A DNA stretch of 64,000 nt from Wohlfahrtiimonas sp. G9077 (GCF_002252155.1 NZ_NEFD01000001.1:558001-622000), one strand, 5' to 3'; positions 20,835 through 29,733 are shown, numbered from the stretch's first letter. Notes: generated by a model from the sequence alone, not told the origin. Made by a program: numbers and translations.

Positions 20835-22451
20835 TTATAACGTTTCAACGTCGATGCTGCTCCAATCGACCACCGTTGGAAAGAGCCAATCATTTTGAAA
20901 TGATCGGTTCGATAATTTCGGGCTAAAGCCGGCTTGAACGCGATTTAGCTCCTCATGATGCAACCGTCGAATCAAGGTTGCCACCAAATCTGGATTACTG
21001 ACATGTGCCATGATCTCTTTAACAGATTGATTGCCTTCCATATAAGCGCGCAAAATGGCATCAATTTCGCTGATTTTGGTTTCGCGCCCATGATTGACAA
21101 AGTGCTTTTGTACTGTGGCATTCTTTGCTCGCTCAATCAAACTGACGGGGAAAATCGCCCGTTCATTTGAAGCATTTAATAACTCCGCAAGCTCCACAAG
21201 CTGGGATTGATACACATCCGTCAACGGCATAAAGCCCGTCAATGCAAAACTCGCAATATTATCTTTAATGCCAAGGGCAATTTGAGTTTTATCGATGCTG
21301 CTCACCGGCCAAGCGCCTAAGAGCTCTGCCACTGAGATAAAAATGGTGGATTTAAAGCGATCATACGTGCCCATTTTCCAACGTTCATCCAGCAATTGCT
21401 CGCCTTGGCTGATGAAGCCATCGATGATCTCATTTTCTAAATTCCAGCTGTAAAGCTTCACGCCTAATGGCGTCATAAAGCTTTGAATGTGCTCTTTCAA
21501 ATAAGGCGAATCCCAACGCGATTGCACCCACAAACCTGCCACGCGCTCTTTGCCAAGCGCCTTCATGGCGATGAATAAAATGAGCTGTGAATTTAAGCTG
21601 CCATCCATCAAAATGAGCGCCTTTTTATGCGGCGTTGTGGTGATGAACTCTTGCATCACAAATTTAATTGCCCAATACAAATGCTTCAAATAAGTGGTTG
21701 GGCGATATTCAGGCTGCGGATCTTCGCTTTGCAGTTGATTCATGGAGGTGACGCGCTGATCTTCATCAAAATGGCGCAGCGTCAACAAATTGATGCCTTC
21801 AGCATTGATCAATGCTGAACAACCTTCTAACAATAAGCTGTTTGATACCCCAACATGATTGACATAGACAATCGGCATCGCGCGCATGTTCGCTAAATGG
21901 CATAAATACACTGAACGAGACAAGCTGAGCTCATGGGACCATAAAAATGCTGCCGAACAACACAAAACATCGCACTCAGGCAAACGCTCTTCATCAAAGA
22001 TCTCCTCAGAGATGATGACACCAATTTTAATGCCGCGAATCTCGATCACCGTTTTATCGGTGCCGGCTGTAAAATAGCGGTGTTCCATATAGAGCTCTAA
22101 ATTGGGAATCACGGTTTTGCGATGATTGCCAATGATCTGTCCACCACTTAAAATGCCAACGCTGCTGTATATGCCATTTTTGCCGCGTTCAGGATAGCCC
22201 ACAAGCGCAATAACATGTGCTGGTATATGAGCTGCGATCTCTTTTAAGGCCGCATCACACGTTTTTAGAAATTGTGTTTTTAAAAAAAAATCATCCGCGC
22301 CGTAACCGGACAATGACAATTCCGGAAACACAATCAACTCAGCGCCCTCTTTCACTGCCCGCCCGATGCGCTCAATGATGATCTGCCGATTGTGCGCCAC
22401 ATCCCCGCCACGACTATTGATTTGCTCAATTGCAATCTGTAAGTTATACAT
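20835..22451 (-). CDS. NAD synthetase (NadE) homologue with degenerate active sites
   Basis: At 538 residues it has the full length and layout of glutamine-dependent NAD synthetase. An amidase domain spans about 1-255 and a synthetase domain about 265-538. In the amidase half, Glu44 (FPELSLSGY) and Lys112 (NHRKTVIPN) are kept, but the nucleophile is lost: the ICED position reads IISEE, with Ser148. In the synthetase half the ATP-binding SGGIDS motif reads MDGSLNS (282-288), and STGNKSE reads SSIDKTQ. The frame is intact with no stop, so it is probably a maintained pseudoenzyme or a changed enzyme rather than decayed DNA. It may not make NAD. Confidence 0.8.
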   Translation of the reverse strand: MYNLQIAIEQINSRGGDVAHNRQIIIERIGRAVKEGAELIVFPELSLSGYGADDFFLKTQFLKTCDAALKEIAAHIPAHVIALVGYPERGKNGIYSSVGILSGGQIIGNHRKTVIPNLELYMEHRYFTAGTDKTVIEIRGIKIGVIISEEIFDEERLPECDVLCCSAAFLWSHELSLSRSVYLCHLANMRAMPIVYVNHVGVSNSLLLEGCSALINAEGINLLTLRHFDEDQRVTSMNQLQSEDPQPEYRPTTYLKHLYWAIKFVMQEFITTTPHKKALILMDGSLNSQLILFIAMKALGKERVAGLWVQSRWDSPYLKEHIQSFMTPLGVKLYSWNLENEIIDGFISQGEQLLDERWKMGTYDRFKSTIFISVAELLGAWPVSSIDKTQIALGIKDNIASFALTGFMPLTDVYQSQLVELAELLNASNERAIFPVSLIERAKNATVQKHFVNHGRETKISEIDAILRAYMEGNQSVKEIMAHVSNPDLVATLIRRLHHEELNRVQAGFSPKLSNRSFQNDWLFPTVVDWSSIDVETL

Positions 22452-22596
22452 CTCGCAATGCCTCCATATCCTTAATTTTTATTTGTTTCCAATAGTAACA
22501 CTTCGGCGCTTTGTGCTAATGCTATTTATTATCCAATTGACTGTTTTTTAGTTACAATGGCAGCCGTTCATTATTCGACCAAAGGTATCTCTATAA

Positions 22597-24261
22597 ATGC
22601 TTGTTGAATTAACCATCGAAAACTTAGCCATCATTGACAACCTATCGTTAGAATTCGATCAGGGGCTTTCTGTCATCAGCGGTGAAACGGGCGCCGGCAA
22701 GTCCATCACCGTCGATGCACTCAGTTACATTTTAGGCGGTAAAGTCGATCACAACATGATCAGCCACGATAAGACACAATGCAATCTTGTGGCGCACTTT
22801 GATGTCTCAAATATCCCCAAAGCCCGTACATGGTTAAAAGAACAATCCATTGAATCCACAGAGGGTGAATGCATCATTCGCCGCGTCATCAATAAAGAAG
22901 GACGCTCTAAAAACTACATCAATGGCCAATCGATGCCGCTGCACGCTTTAAAAAGCTTAGGCGAAATGTTGATCGACATTCATGGGCAACATGCGCATCA
23001 ATCCTTAGTCAAAGATACCCATCAGCGCGAATTGCTTGACCAATATGCCGATACAGAGACGAATCTACAGGAAATTGCGCGCTTAGCCAAAGAGATCAAA
23101 CAGCGCACAGAGCAACTTGAACGCCTCAAAAATCAAGATGATTCGATGCGTGAACGGGTTGAATTTTTAAATTTTCAACTGCAAGAGTTTAAAAACATTG
23201 CCCCGAAAGAAGGCGAATGGGCACACATTGTCGAGCAGCACAATGAGGTGAGTCATGCAGAAGAGTTTCAAGAAGGGATTTCGCTCTCTTTAGGCTATCT
23301 TGATGATGAGCGCGGCGTGTTAACTTTGCTCAATAAAGTGAGCGCACAATTATCAGCGCTTGCCAAATTAGATCAAAAATTCCAAACCTATGCTGACATG
23401 ATCAATGAAGCAGAGATTTTGTGCTCTGAAGTCACCAATGATCTCAATCGTTTAGATGGTATTGAGGTGGATGAAAAAACCATTGTGCGCTTAGAATCCC
23501 GCATGCGTGAGCTCAATGATTTAGCGCGCAAACATCGCGTGGAGCCTGAAGATTTACTCAAAAAACAGGCGGAGATTGAAGCGGAGATTAACTCACAATT
23601 TTTATCTGAAGATGCCATCATCGACCTAGAAAATGAGCTCAAAGCCGAACAAGATAAATGGCAAGCGGTTGCCCATCGCATCACTCAATTGCGCATCAAT
23701 GCCATTGAATCTCTCAACCCTGAGATCACCGCGGCGATGCAAGGGTTATCCATGGTCGGCGGCGCCTTTGACATTCGTTTACTGCCCGAAAAGCCCTACA
23801 GCAGCCACGGACAAGAACGTGTGGAGTTTTATGTGCGCTCCAATCCCGGCATGCCGTTTTATCCTCTTGGCAAAGTGGCATCGGGCGGTGAACTTGCGCG
23901 CATTAGCTTGGCGATCTCTGTCATTTTAAGCATGAAGTCTTCCCTGCCCACCCTCATTTTCGATGAAGTGGATACAGGCGTTGGCGGCGCGGTGGCTGAG
24001 ATCATCGGCAAGCATCTGCAAGAACTCAGCAAAGGTCGCCAAGTCTTTTGTGTGACACATTTACCGCAAGTGGCGAGCTTTGGGCATCACCATTTTGCAG
24101 TGTCAAAATCCAAATCAAAAGATCATACGGAAACAGAGATCAAAAAGCTGTCAAACGATGAGCGCATCCATGAAATTGCCCGCATGCTTGGCGGCGTTAA
24201 ACTCACAGAAGCCACCTTTAATCATGCGCGCGAAATGTTGAGTGCAAGCCACAGTGAATGA
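22597..24261 (+). CDS. recN: DNA repair protein RecN
   Basis: An SMC-like ATPase that helps recombinational repair of double-strand breaks; 554 residues. Walker A GETGAGKS is at 29-36, the central part (about 150-360) is coiled coil, and the C-terminal signature LGKVASGGELARISLA with Walker B LIFDEVDTGVGG completes the ATPase. A TACAAT lies 38 bases upstream. No LexA-type CTG-N10-CAG box was recognised. The stop overlaps the next start (ATGA). Confidence 0.95.
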   Translation: MLVELTIENLAIIDNLSLEFDQGLSVISGETGAGKSITVDALSYILGGKVDHNMISHDKTQCNLVAHFDVSNIPKARTWLKEQSIESTEGECIIRRVINKEGRSKNYINGQSMPLHALKSLGEMLIDIHGQHAHQSLVKDTHQRELLDQYADTETNLQEIARLAKEIKQRTEQLERLKNQDDSMRERVEFLNFQLQEFKNIAPKEGEWAHIVEQHNEVSHAEEFQEGISLSLGYLDDERGVLTLLNKVSAQLSALAKLDQKFQTYADMINEAEILCSEVTNDLNRLDGIEVDEKTIVRLESRMRELNDLARKHRVEPEDLLKKQAEIEAEINSQFLSEDAIIDLENELKAEQDKWQAVAHRITQLRINAIESLNPEITAAMQGLSMVGGAFDIRLLPEKPYSSHGQERVEFYVRSNPGMPFYPLGKVASGGELARISLAISVILSMKSSLPTLIFDEVDTGVGGAVAEIIGKHLQELSKGRQVFCVTHLPQVASFGHHHFAVSKSKSKDHTETEIKKLSNDERIHEIARMLGGVKLTEATFNHAREMLSASHSE

Positions 24262-24941
24262 TCATGCGCATTAAATTAATTGTCACCCTTGCCATGTGCA
24301 CCGTTGTCATTGTGGCAGCGGGCGCAGCGATCTATTTTAAAGATCGCCTTCGCCTCATCCCAAGCTTTTTTGAGCGCGGTACAGAGGCGCCGCTTGAGCA
24401 AACGCAGCCTGCCATTGATTTAGCCACGCGCGCCCACGAAGCTTATGAATATGCCAAAGCCCATCACATGGATACGGATCATGCCATATTGATCGATTTT
24501 GCGCGCCATTCTGGTAAAGATCGCTTTTTTGTGTGGAACTTTACCACGCAATCGCCAGAGATTGAAAGCATCGTCGCCCATGGTTATGGCAATGTGGGCT
24601 TTGAGAGTGATAATCAAAACATTGTCTTTAGCAATCAACCGAATAGCTATGCATCTTCTCTTGGTAAATATCGCGTGGGCATCCGTGCGCCGAGCAAATG
24701 GGGAATTGGCATTCACTATAAACTCCATGGGCTAGAGGCGAGCAACAGCAATGCGTTTAAGCGCTATATTGTGCTCCACTCTTTTAAGATGATTCCGAAT
24801 GAAGAGACATATCCCAATTATCTGCCTTTAGGCTTCAGTCAAGGTTGCCCGGTTGTGGATGATGACACCATGCGCAAAGTGGATAAGCTTTTACAGACCA
24901 AGAAAAAACCTGTTCTGCTTTGGGCGTATTATGGCGAGTAA
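24258..24941 (+). CDS. YkuD_2-type murein L,D-transpeptidase-like protein
   Basis: A 227-residue protein with an N-terminal membrane anchor or signal (residues 5-27) and a catalytic domain of the L,D-transpeptidase catalytic family. It carries the conserved YIVLHSF histidine and the SQGCPVV cysteine motif. It probably acts on peptidoglycan in the periplasm. It overlaps recN by 4 bases, an unusual partner for a repair gene, so coupling may be incidental. Another ATG two codons later is possible. The CRISPR array begins 60 bases after its stop. Confidence 0.8.
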   Translation: MIMRIKLIVTLAMCTVVIVAAGAAIYFKDRLRLIPSFFERGTEAPLEQTQPAIDLATRAHEAYEYAKAHHMDTDHAILIDFARHSGKDRFFVWNFTTQSPEIESIVAHGYGNVGFESDNQNIVFSNQPNSYASSLGKYRVGIRAPSKWGIGIHYKLHGLEASNSNAFKRYIVLHSFKMIPNEETYPNYLPLGFSQGCPVVDDDTMRKVDKLLQTKKKPVLLWAYYGE

Positions 24942-25000
24942 CTTAACGAATTAGTTTTACTGTCTGTTCATAATCCCGTTGCGATGGCATAGCTCCAGTC

Positions 25001-26348
25001 TTTCTAAGCTGCCTATGCGGCAGTGAACACAACGTCGCGCGTATGTATTTACAGCACGCTTTTCTAAGCTGCCTATGCGGCAGTGAACTGAGGGAACGGA
25101 CTATGTTGTTGGCCAAGTATTTTCTAAGCTGCCTATGCGGCAGTGAACTCTTTCGAAGCACTGCCACAACATCAACATGATTTCTAAGCTGCCTATGCGG
25201 CAGTGAACACTTCTCGAATCCATCAGATATACCGCCAAGATTTCTAAGCTGCCTATGCGGCAGTGAACTTATTGTGTCGCAATTTCAATTAATTACATGA
25301 TTTCTAAGCTGCCTATGCGGCAGTGAACTCGTGATGCAGCGCGAAAAGCATCATATGATATTTCTAAGCTGCCTATGCGGCAGTGAACAGTTTTATAACA
25401 AGTTGGATGAAGAATTTAATTTTCTAAGCTGCCTATGCGGCAGTGAACAATGACTTTATCAATCGTATGATTTTAGCGGCTTTCTAAGCTGCCTATGCGG
25501 CAGTGAACCATCATCTGTTAATTCCTTCGCTGACTTGTGATTTCTAAGCTGCCTATGCGGCAGTGAACAGTTGTTTTCTCTAGTCGTTGCATTGATGGGT
25601 TTTCTAAGCTGCCTATGCGGCAGTGAACTCGTATAAGTACGGAAAAGATGGCCATGTAGATTTCTAAGCTGCCTATGCGGCAGTGAACTAGACGGTGTTG
25701 AGAGCCTTTATACTGATCTCTTTCTAAGCTGCCTATGCGGCAGTGAACAATAGCTAAATAATAAAATGCAAATTCATATTTTTCTAAGCTGCCTATGCGG
25801 CAGTGAACACTTTTCACATGGTGACTCAGTCGTTGCTCAATTTCTAAGCTGCCTATGCGGCAGTGAACACATGCGGGCTTTGCTTTATGCTAAAAAATCA
25901 TTTCTAAGCTGCCTATGCGGCAGTGAACAAAGCTGAATGACCATCTGGTATGGACCGATTTTTCTAAGCTGCCTATGCGGCAGTGAACATATGGCGTCAT
26001 TGAATTTTAGCGAGCTAAACTTTCTAAGCTGCCTATGCGGCAGTGAACTATTCAGCTCATAAATCAGCTCTTTGTTAATTTTTCTAAGCTGCCTATGCGG
26101 CAGTGAACGATTGAAATTAAGCGGTATGAGATCAGCCAAATTTCTAAGCTGCCTATGCGGCAGTGAACGTCCAAGTCAGCAAGCTATCCAAGCTCGCCGT
26201 TTTCTAAGCTGCCTATGCGGCAGTGAACGCACAGTCATCTCGATGCCCGATGCGCAGCAATTTCTAAGCTGCCTATGCGGCAGTGAACGGTTCTGTTGAG
26301 TTTGTAGGGCCAATGCCGCATTTCTAAGCTGCCTATGCGGCAGTGAAC
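25001..26348 (-). CRISPR. Type I-F CRISPR array, 23 repeats and 22 spacers
   Basis: A 28-bp repeat recurs every 60 bases without exception, giving 22 spacers of exactly 32 bp. On the minus strand the repeat begins GTTCACTGCC, has the loop GCATA and ends GGCAGCTTAGAAA, the subtype I-F (Csy) pattern with stem CTGCC/GGCAG. All 23 copies are identical, including both ends, so no decayed terminal repeat marks the trailer. Orientation by repeat similarity puts the leader on the right (from 26349) and the oldest spacers on the left. No cas gene lies within 25 kb to the left or 37 kb to the right. Short open frames inside the array are artefacts of the repeat. Confidence 0.98.
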
Positions 26349-26479
26349 ATTAAAAATATCGCAAAGCCATTGGAATGATCATGGTTTTGGTAGTTTTTAG
26401 CCACCAAACCAATCTTTTTCCAATGGCATTTAATTAATTGATATTAATCAAAATTTTTAAAGATTAATCCAAAAAGGTC
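26349..26479 (-). promoter_or_regulatory. CRISPR leader with inverted repeat and IHF-like site
   Basis: The 131 bases between the array and the lipoprotein gene are AT-rich. Next to the first repeat lies a perfect 10-bp inverted repeat, GCCATTGGAA (26366-26375) with TTCCAATGGC (26418-26427), enclosing a second, imperfect one (GGTTTTGGT/ACCAAACC). Bases 26431-26443 read TATCAATTAATTA on the minus strand, an exact match to the IHF consensus WATCAANNNNTTR. IHF bends the leader during type I-F spacer acquisition. A near match lies at 26446-26458 on the plus strand. Confidence 0.65.
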
Positions 26480-26863
26480 TTAGGTATTCGCATGCGGCAC
26501 TAAGCCCGCAACTGCGCAACCTTTATAGATATTTTTGCCATAATACAACGTGGCCGTAAAGTCAGAAGCTTGACCCTGTGCATCTTTACACTCTGCAAAA
26601 CGAACATTCAATGTCAAGGGTTTACCAAAATAATCTCCTGAAAATTCAACACCTTTGGCATATGCTAAACGCTCAACCTTCAATTGCCCTGCTTTGAGCA
26701 CAGACGAATTGCCTTCAACCGATAATGTGTCATGATCCACTAAAATGCGCCACGGCGCCTTTGTGCCATAAGCGGTAAATTCACGAATCACTGTATCTTC
26801 TTGTACTGATCCACAACCCACTAAAATGACCACTAATCCCATTGTTAAACATAATTTTTTCAT
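26480..26863 (-). CDS. Small predicted lipoprotein (COG3650-like)
   Basis: A 127-residue protein with lipobox LVGC (Cys17) after a basic, hydrophobic signal. The mature part (FTAYGTKAPWRILVDHDTLSVEG ... YKGCAVAG) resembles small lipoproteins with a GTEPFW-type domain, a weak match from memory. GGAG is 6 bases before the ATG at 26863, so this start is preferred to the ATG three bases upstream. It reads toward the CRISPR leader and no terminator was seen between them. Confidence 0.7.
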   Translation of the reverse strand: MKKLCLTMGLVVILVGCGSVQEDTVIREFTAYGTKAPWRILVDHDTLSVEGNSSVLKAGQLKVERLAYAKGVEFSGDYFGKPLTLNVRFAECKDAQGQASDFTATLYYGKNIYKGCAVAGLVPHANT

Positions 26864-27025
26864 CATGATCTCCGATTCAATTGTGACAACTCTGTAAGAT
26901 AATTTTTTTACATTGGTATTTCAATATATTAAGACAAATTTAACCAAAAATATTCTAAAGACGATCACCAACACTTTACCTATCCCAAAAAGTGCGCTAG
27001 GATTTTAGACACAACACAAACATAC

Positions 27026-27039
27026 TACATATATATGTA
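27026..27039. promoter_or_regulatory. 14-bp palindrome, candidate operator
   Basis: TACATATATATGTA is a perfect palindrome 35 bases before the first gene of the AhpD/flavoprotein/ABC operon, next to a TG-TATATATT stretch (27041-27050) that could be the -10 region. Position and symmetry suit a repressor site. Confidence 0.45.
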
Positions 27040-27073
27040 ATGTATATATTAAAACCATTCTAAGGAGAATTAT

Positions 27074-27622
27074 ATGAGTCGCCTCACCATTCATACTGTC
27101 GAATCTTCACCACAAAATGCACAACCACGCATTGCCGCTGTTTTACAAAACAATGGCTTCATTCCAAATTTAATTGGCGTGTTGGCCAATGCGCCTGCCG
27201 CATTAGAAATGTATCAAGAAGTGGGTAAAATCAATGCTCGCACAAGTTTAACGCCCGCAGAAATTGAGGTGATCCAAATCACAACCGCTAAAGCAAATGC
27301 ATGTGCATTTTGCGTCGCAGGACACACAAAAATCGCCACATTAAAAGCACTGTTCACTCCTGAAGTCCTCTCGGCGCTGCGTCATCTAGAAGATTTTGAT
27401 GCGCAAAACCCTAAACTCAATGCCCTGGCCCGTTTTACTCTGGAAGTCATTCACAATCAAGGCGCCGTCAGTGATGCTGAACTGCAACATTTTTTTGCCC
27501 AAGGTTATGGAGAACAGCAGGCGCTTGAAGTGATCCTTGGCGTTGCGTTGGCAACCTTATGTAATTACACCAATAATCTTGCAAAAATAGAAATCAACAC
27601 ACAATTACAGGCATTTGCATAG
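27074..27622 (+). CDS. AhpD-like carboxymuconolactone decarboxylase family protein
   Basis: A 182-residue all-helical protein with the AhpD redox motif CAFCVAGH (Cys77, Cys80, His84) preceded by a conserved acidic position in PAEIEVIQITTA. In AhpD this site reduces peroxidases or carries thiol peroxidase activity. AAGGAG precedes the ATG. It is first in a six-gene run with a flavoprotein, a rubredoxin and an ABC importer, and may protect against peroxide from the flavoprotein or act directly on the imported substrate. The precise role is unknown. Confidence 0.85.
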   Translation: MSRLTIHTVESSPQNAQPRIAAVLQNNGFIPNLIGVLANAPAALEMYQEVGKINARTSLTPAEIEVIQITTAKANACAFCVAGHTKIATLKALFTPEVLSALRHLEDFDAQNPKLNALARFTLEVIHNQGAVSDAELQHFFAQGYGEQQALEVILGVALATLCNYTNNLAKIEINTQLQAFA

Positions 27623-27630
27623 GAGTTAAC

Positions 27631-28725
27631 ATGACACAAGATGTTTTACTCAATGCCATCGCTACCCATGCACAACACCATTTAAAACCCTTGGTGACAC
27701 AAATTGATCAAGCCGGCGTTTATCCTAAGGCATATTTACAGGATCTTGGCAGACAAGGTGGCTTTGCTGCCTTTGCAGAACCAGAAATGGGCGGATTGGG
27801 TTTAGGACTGGCCACACAAATTCGCATTATTCAAAAAGTGGGCAAAGAGTGTGGCGCGACCGCCTTTTCTGTTTGGTGTCAAAGTGCATGTGCATGGTAT
27901 TTAGCAAAAACGCCACGGGCTGCCGTGGGCGAAAAATACTTACCCAATATTTTAAGCGGCCAAACGTTGGCTGGTACGGGCATGTCAAACACCATCAAGC
28001 ATTTATCCAACATTGAAAGGCACCTGCTACATGCACAAAAAACAACTGAGGGTTATCTCATCAATGGTATTTTGCCTTGGGTCTCTAACATCGGTGAAGA
28101 TCATGCCTGGGCAGCAACCGCTAAACTCAATGATGATCAATTCATCATGTTTATGGTTCATGGAAAAATGCCTGGCATTACACTCAAGGCTTGCCCTGAG
28201 TTTTGCGCATTAGAAGGCACCAATACTTTTGCCATTCGTTTTGAAAATGTCCTCATCACGGATGATGATTTACTGGCCGATGCATCTGAGTTTTCTCAAT
28301 ACATTCAAACCATTAAGCCAGGATTCATTTTGCTGCAAATTGGCATGGGCACCGGCATCATCGAAGGCTGTTTGCAGATCATGAAAGAGAGCAATCTACT
28401 CACACAACACATGAATCAATATTTAGAGATCAGCCATGATGACGCCAAAGCGCAGCTGCATGCTTTGATTCAAAAAACAGATGCCTTAGCCCATGCTGTT
28501 GATGCAGGCAACGGACAATTGTTGCCCATTTTAGAAGCGCGTTTAGCCGCATCAGAAGCCACATTGGCGATCGCGCAATCGGCGGCTTTACATGCGGGAT
28601 CAAAAGGATATCAGCGTCGTCACAGCGCACAAAGACGCCAGCGAGAAGCGCTGTTTGTGGCGATCGTCACACCTGCAATCAAACATTTACGTCAAGACAT
28701 TGCGCGATTAAAACACGCAGCTTAA
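27631..28725 (+). CDS. Acyl-CoA-dehydrogenase-like flavoprotein
   Basis: A 364-residue protein with the acyl-CoA dehydrogenase fold. It has a helical N-terminal domain (QGGFAAFAEPEMGGLGLGLATQ), a middle beta domain (LAGTGMSN ... GYLINGILPWVSNIG ... FENVLI) and a helical C-terminal domain. The C-terminal IYEGT segment, which carries the catalytic glutamate in many true dehydrogenases, is absent; the end reads HAGSKGYQRRHSAQRRQREALF. That favours a monooxygenase-like member of the superfamily (DszC/SfnB type) over a beta-oxidation enzyme. The adjacent rubredoxin may supply electrons. Confidence 0.8.
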   Translation: MTQDVLLNAIATHAQHHLKPLVTQIDQAGVYPKAYLQDLGRQGGFAAFAEPEMGGLGLGLATQIRIIQKVGKECGATAFSVWCQSACAWYLAKTPRAAVGEKYLPNILSGQTLAGTGMSNTIKHLSNIERHLLHAQKTTEGYLINGILPWVSNIGEDHAWAATAKLNDDQFIMFMVHGKMPGITLKACPEFCALEGTNTFAIRFENVLITDDDLLADASEFSQYIQTIKPGFILLQIGMGTGIIEGCLQIMKESNLLTQHMNQYLEISHDDAKAQLHALIQKTDALAHAVDAGNGQLLPILEARLAASEATLAIAQSAALHAGSKGYQRRHSAQRRQREALFVAIVTPAIKHLRQDIARLKHAA

Positions 28726-28746
28726 CCCAAAGGAGATGGACATTTT

Positions 28747-28911
28747 ATGGCACGTTATATTTGTGATATTTGTGGCTGGATTTATGATGAATCCTTGGGA
28801 GATCCTGAGCATGATTGGCCACCTGGGACATCGTTTGACGCCATTCCTGAAGATTGGGAATGCCCCGATTGCGGCGTCAATAAAAGCATGTTCACACGTT
28901 TGCCAGATTGA
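28747..28911 (+). CDS. Rubredoxin
   Basis: A 54-residue one-iron electron carrier: YICDICGWIYDE at residues 4-15 gives Cys6 and Cys9, and CPDCGVNK gives Cys39 and Cys42, the four ligands of the Fe(Cys)4 site. The conserved PGTSFDAIPEDWECPDCG core is intact. AGGAG lies upstream at slightly long spacing. It sits 21 bases after the flavoprotein gene and 12 before the transporter ATPase, so it should serve this operon, most simply as electron donor to the flavoprotein. Confidence 0.93.
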   Translation: MARYICDICGWIYDESLGDPEHDWPPGTSFDAIPEDWECPDCGVNKSMFTRLPD

Positions 28912-28923
28912 GGGATGCTGAAA

Positions 28924-29724
28924 ATGCTGCAAGCCCATCAAATCAATTTAAGTTATCAACAAGGCAATACTGGACAATATTTACGAATATTGGAAGCCTT
29001 TGATCTTTCTGTCGCGGCCGGAGAATTGGTGACCATTTTAGGACCAAGCGGCGTTGGTAAATCCTCGCTCCTTCGTGTTTTAGCAGGATTACAGCACCCC
29101 GAAAGCGGTAAAGTGACGCTGTTTGATCAAGTGATCAGCAAGCCTCATCCAAATCTTGCCTTTGTCTTTCAAAATCCATCCCTATTGCCATGGCTCAATG
29201 TTCATGAAAATGTGGGCTTTGGTCTGCGCTTTAAACATCAGCTTTCAATCACGGCCAATGAGGCGAGCGAGCGCATTGCACGCGCTTTAGAAGATGTGGG
29301 TTTAGAGCAGGCTGCCCACCGTTTTCCACATGAGTTATCTGGCGGTATGGCGCAGCGCGTAGCGCTTGCCCGTGCATTGGCAAAAATGCCGAAAATCATC
29401 TTGCTAGATGAACCTTTTAGCGCATTGGATAAAGTGACACGCACAGAAATGCAAACCTTGCTGACAACAGTGATTCACAAACATCACATGGCTGCCATTT
29501 TGGTCACCCATGACATCGATGAAGCACTGCTTGTGTCTGAGCGCATTATTTTACTGGGCAATCAACCCGGGCGCATTATCGGACAGTGGCACATTCCTCA
29601 TCACACAGGCACAGAAGATGAGATTCTCTTAGCCCTGCAACAACAAAAAGCTGAGATCCTCACCACGTTGAAGATGGCTAAAAATCTTCAAGTGGCCACC
29701 GATACGATTGAATTTTTCATATAA
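28924..29724 (+). CDS. ABC transporter ATPase, SsuB/TauB/NrtD-like
   Basis: A 266-residue ATPase with Walker A GPSGVGKS (40-47), Q-loop VFQNPSLLPW, signature LSGGMAQR (138-145), Walker B IILLDE (158-163) and the H-loop in THDIDEA. PSLLPW and LSGGM are typical of nitrate, sulfonate and taurine importers. The ATG at 28924 is preferred because GAGGG (28910-28914) lies nine bases before it; an ATG at 28915 abuts that site. It works with the binding protein and permease that follow. Confidence 0.9.
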   Translation: MLQAHQINLSYQQGNTGQYLRILEAFDLSVAAGELVTILGPSGVGKSSLLRVLAGLQHPESGKVTLFDQVISKPHPNLAFVFQNPSLLPWLNVHENVGFGLRFKHQLSITANEASERIARALEDVGLEQAAHRFPHELSGGMAQRVALARALAKMPKIILLDEPFSALDKVTRTEMQTLLTTVIHKHHMAAILVTHDIDEALLVSERIILLGNQPGRIIGQWHIPHHTGTEDEILLALQQQKAEILTTLKMAKNLQVATDTIEFFI

Positions 29725-29733
29725 GGATCAATC

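Noticed and set aside
20835-22451. Annotating the gene simply as functional nadE
   Set aside because: Both the amidase cysteine and the pyrophosphatase loop are changed, so activity cannot be assumed.
24961-25000. A degenerate extra CRISPR repeat to the left of the array
   Set aside because: Only a short GTTCA match is present; the remaining bases do not fit the repeat.
24943-26299. Open frames of 70-100 codons inside the CRISPR array on both strands
   Set aside because: They are translations of the repeat (recurring SLPHRQLRK, VHCRIGSLE or FLSCLCGSER) at the fixed 60-base period and have no ribosome sites.
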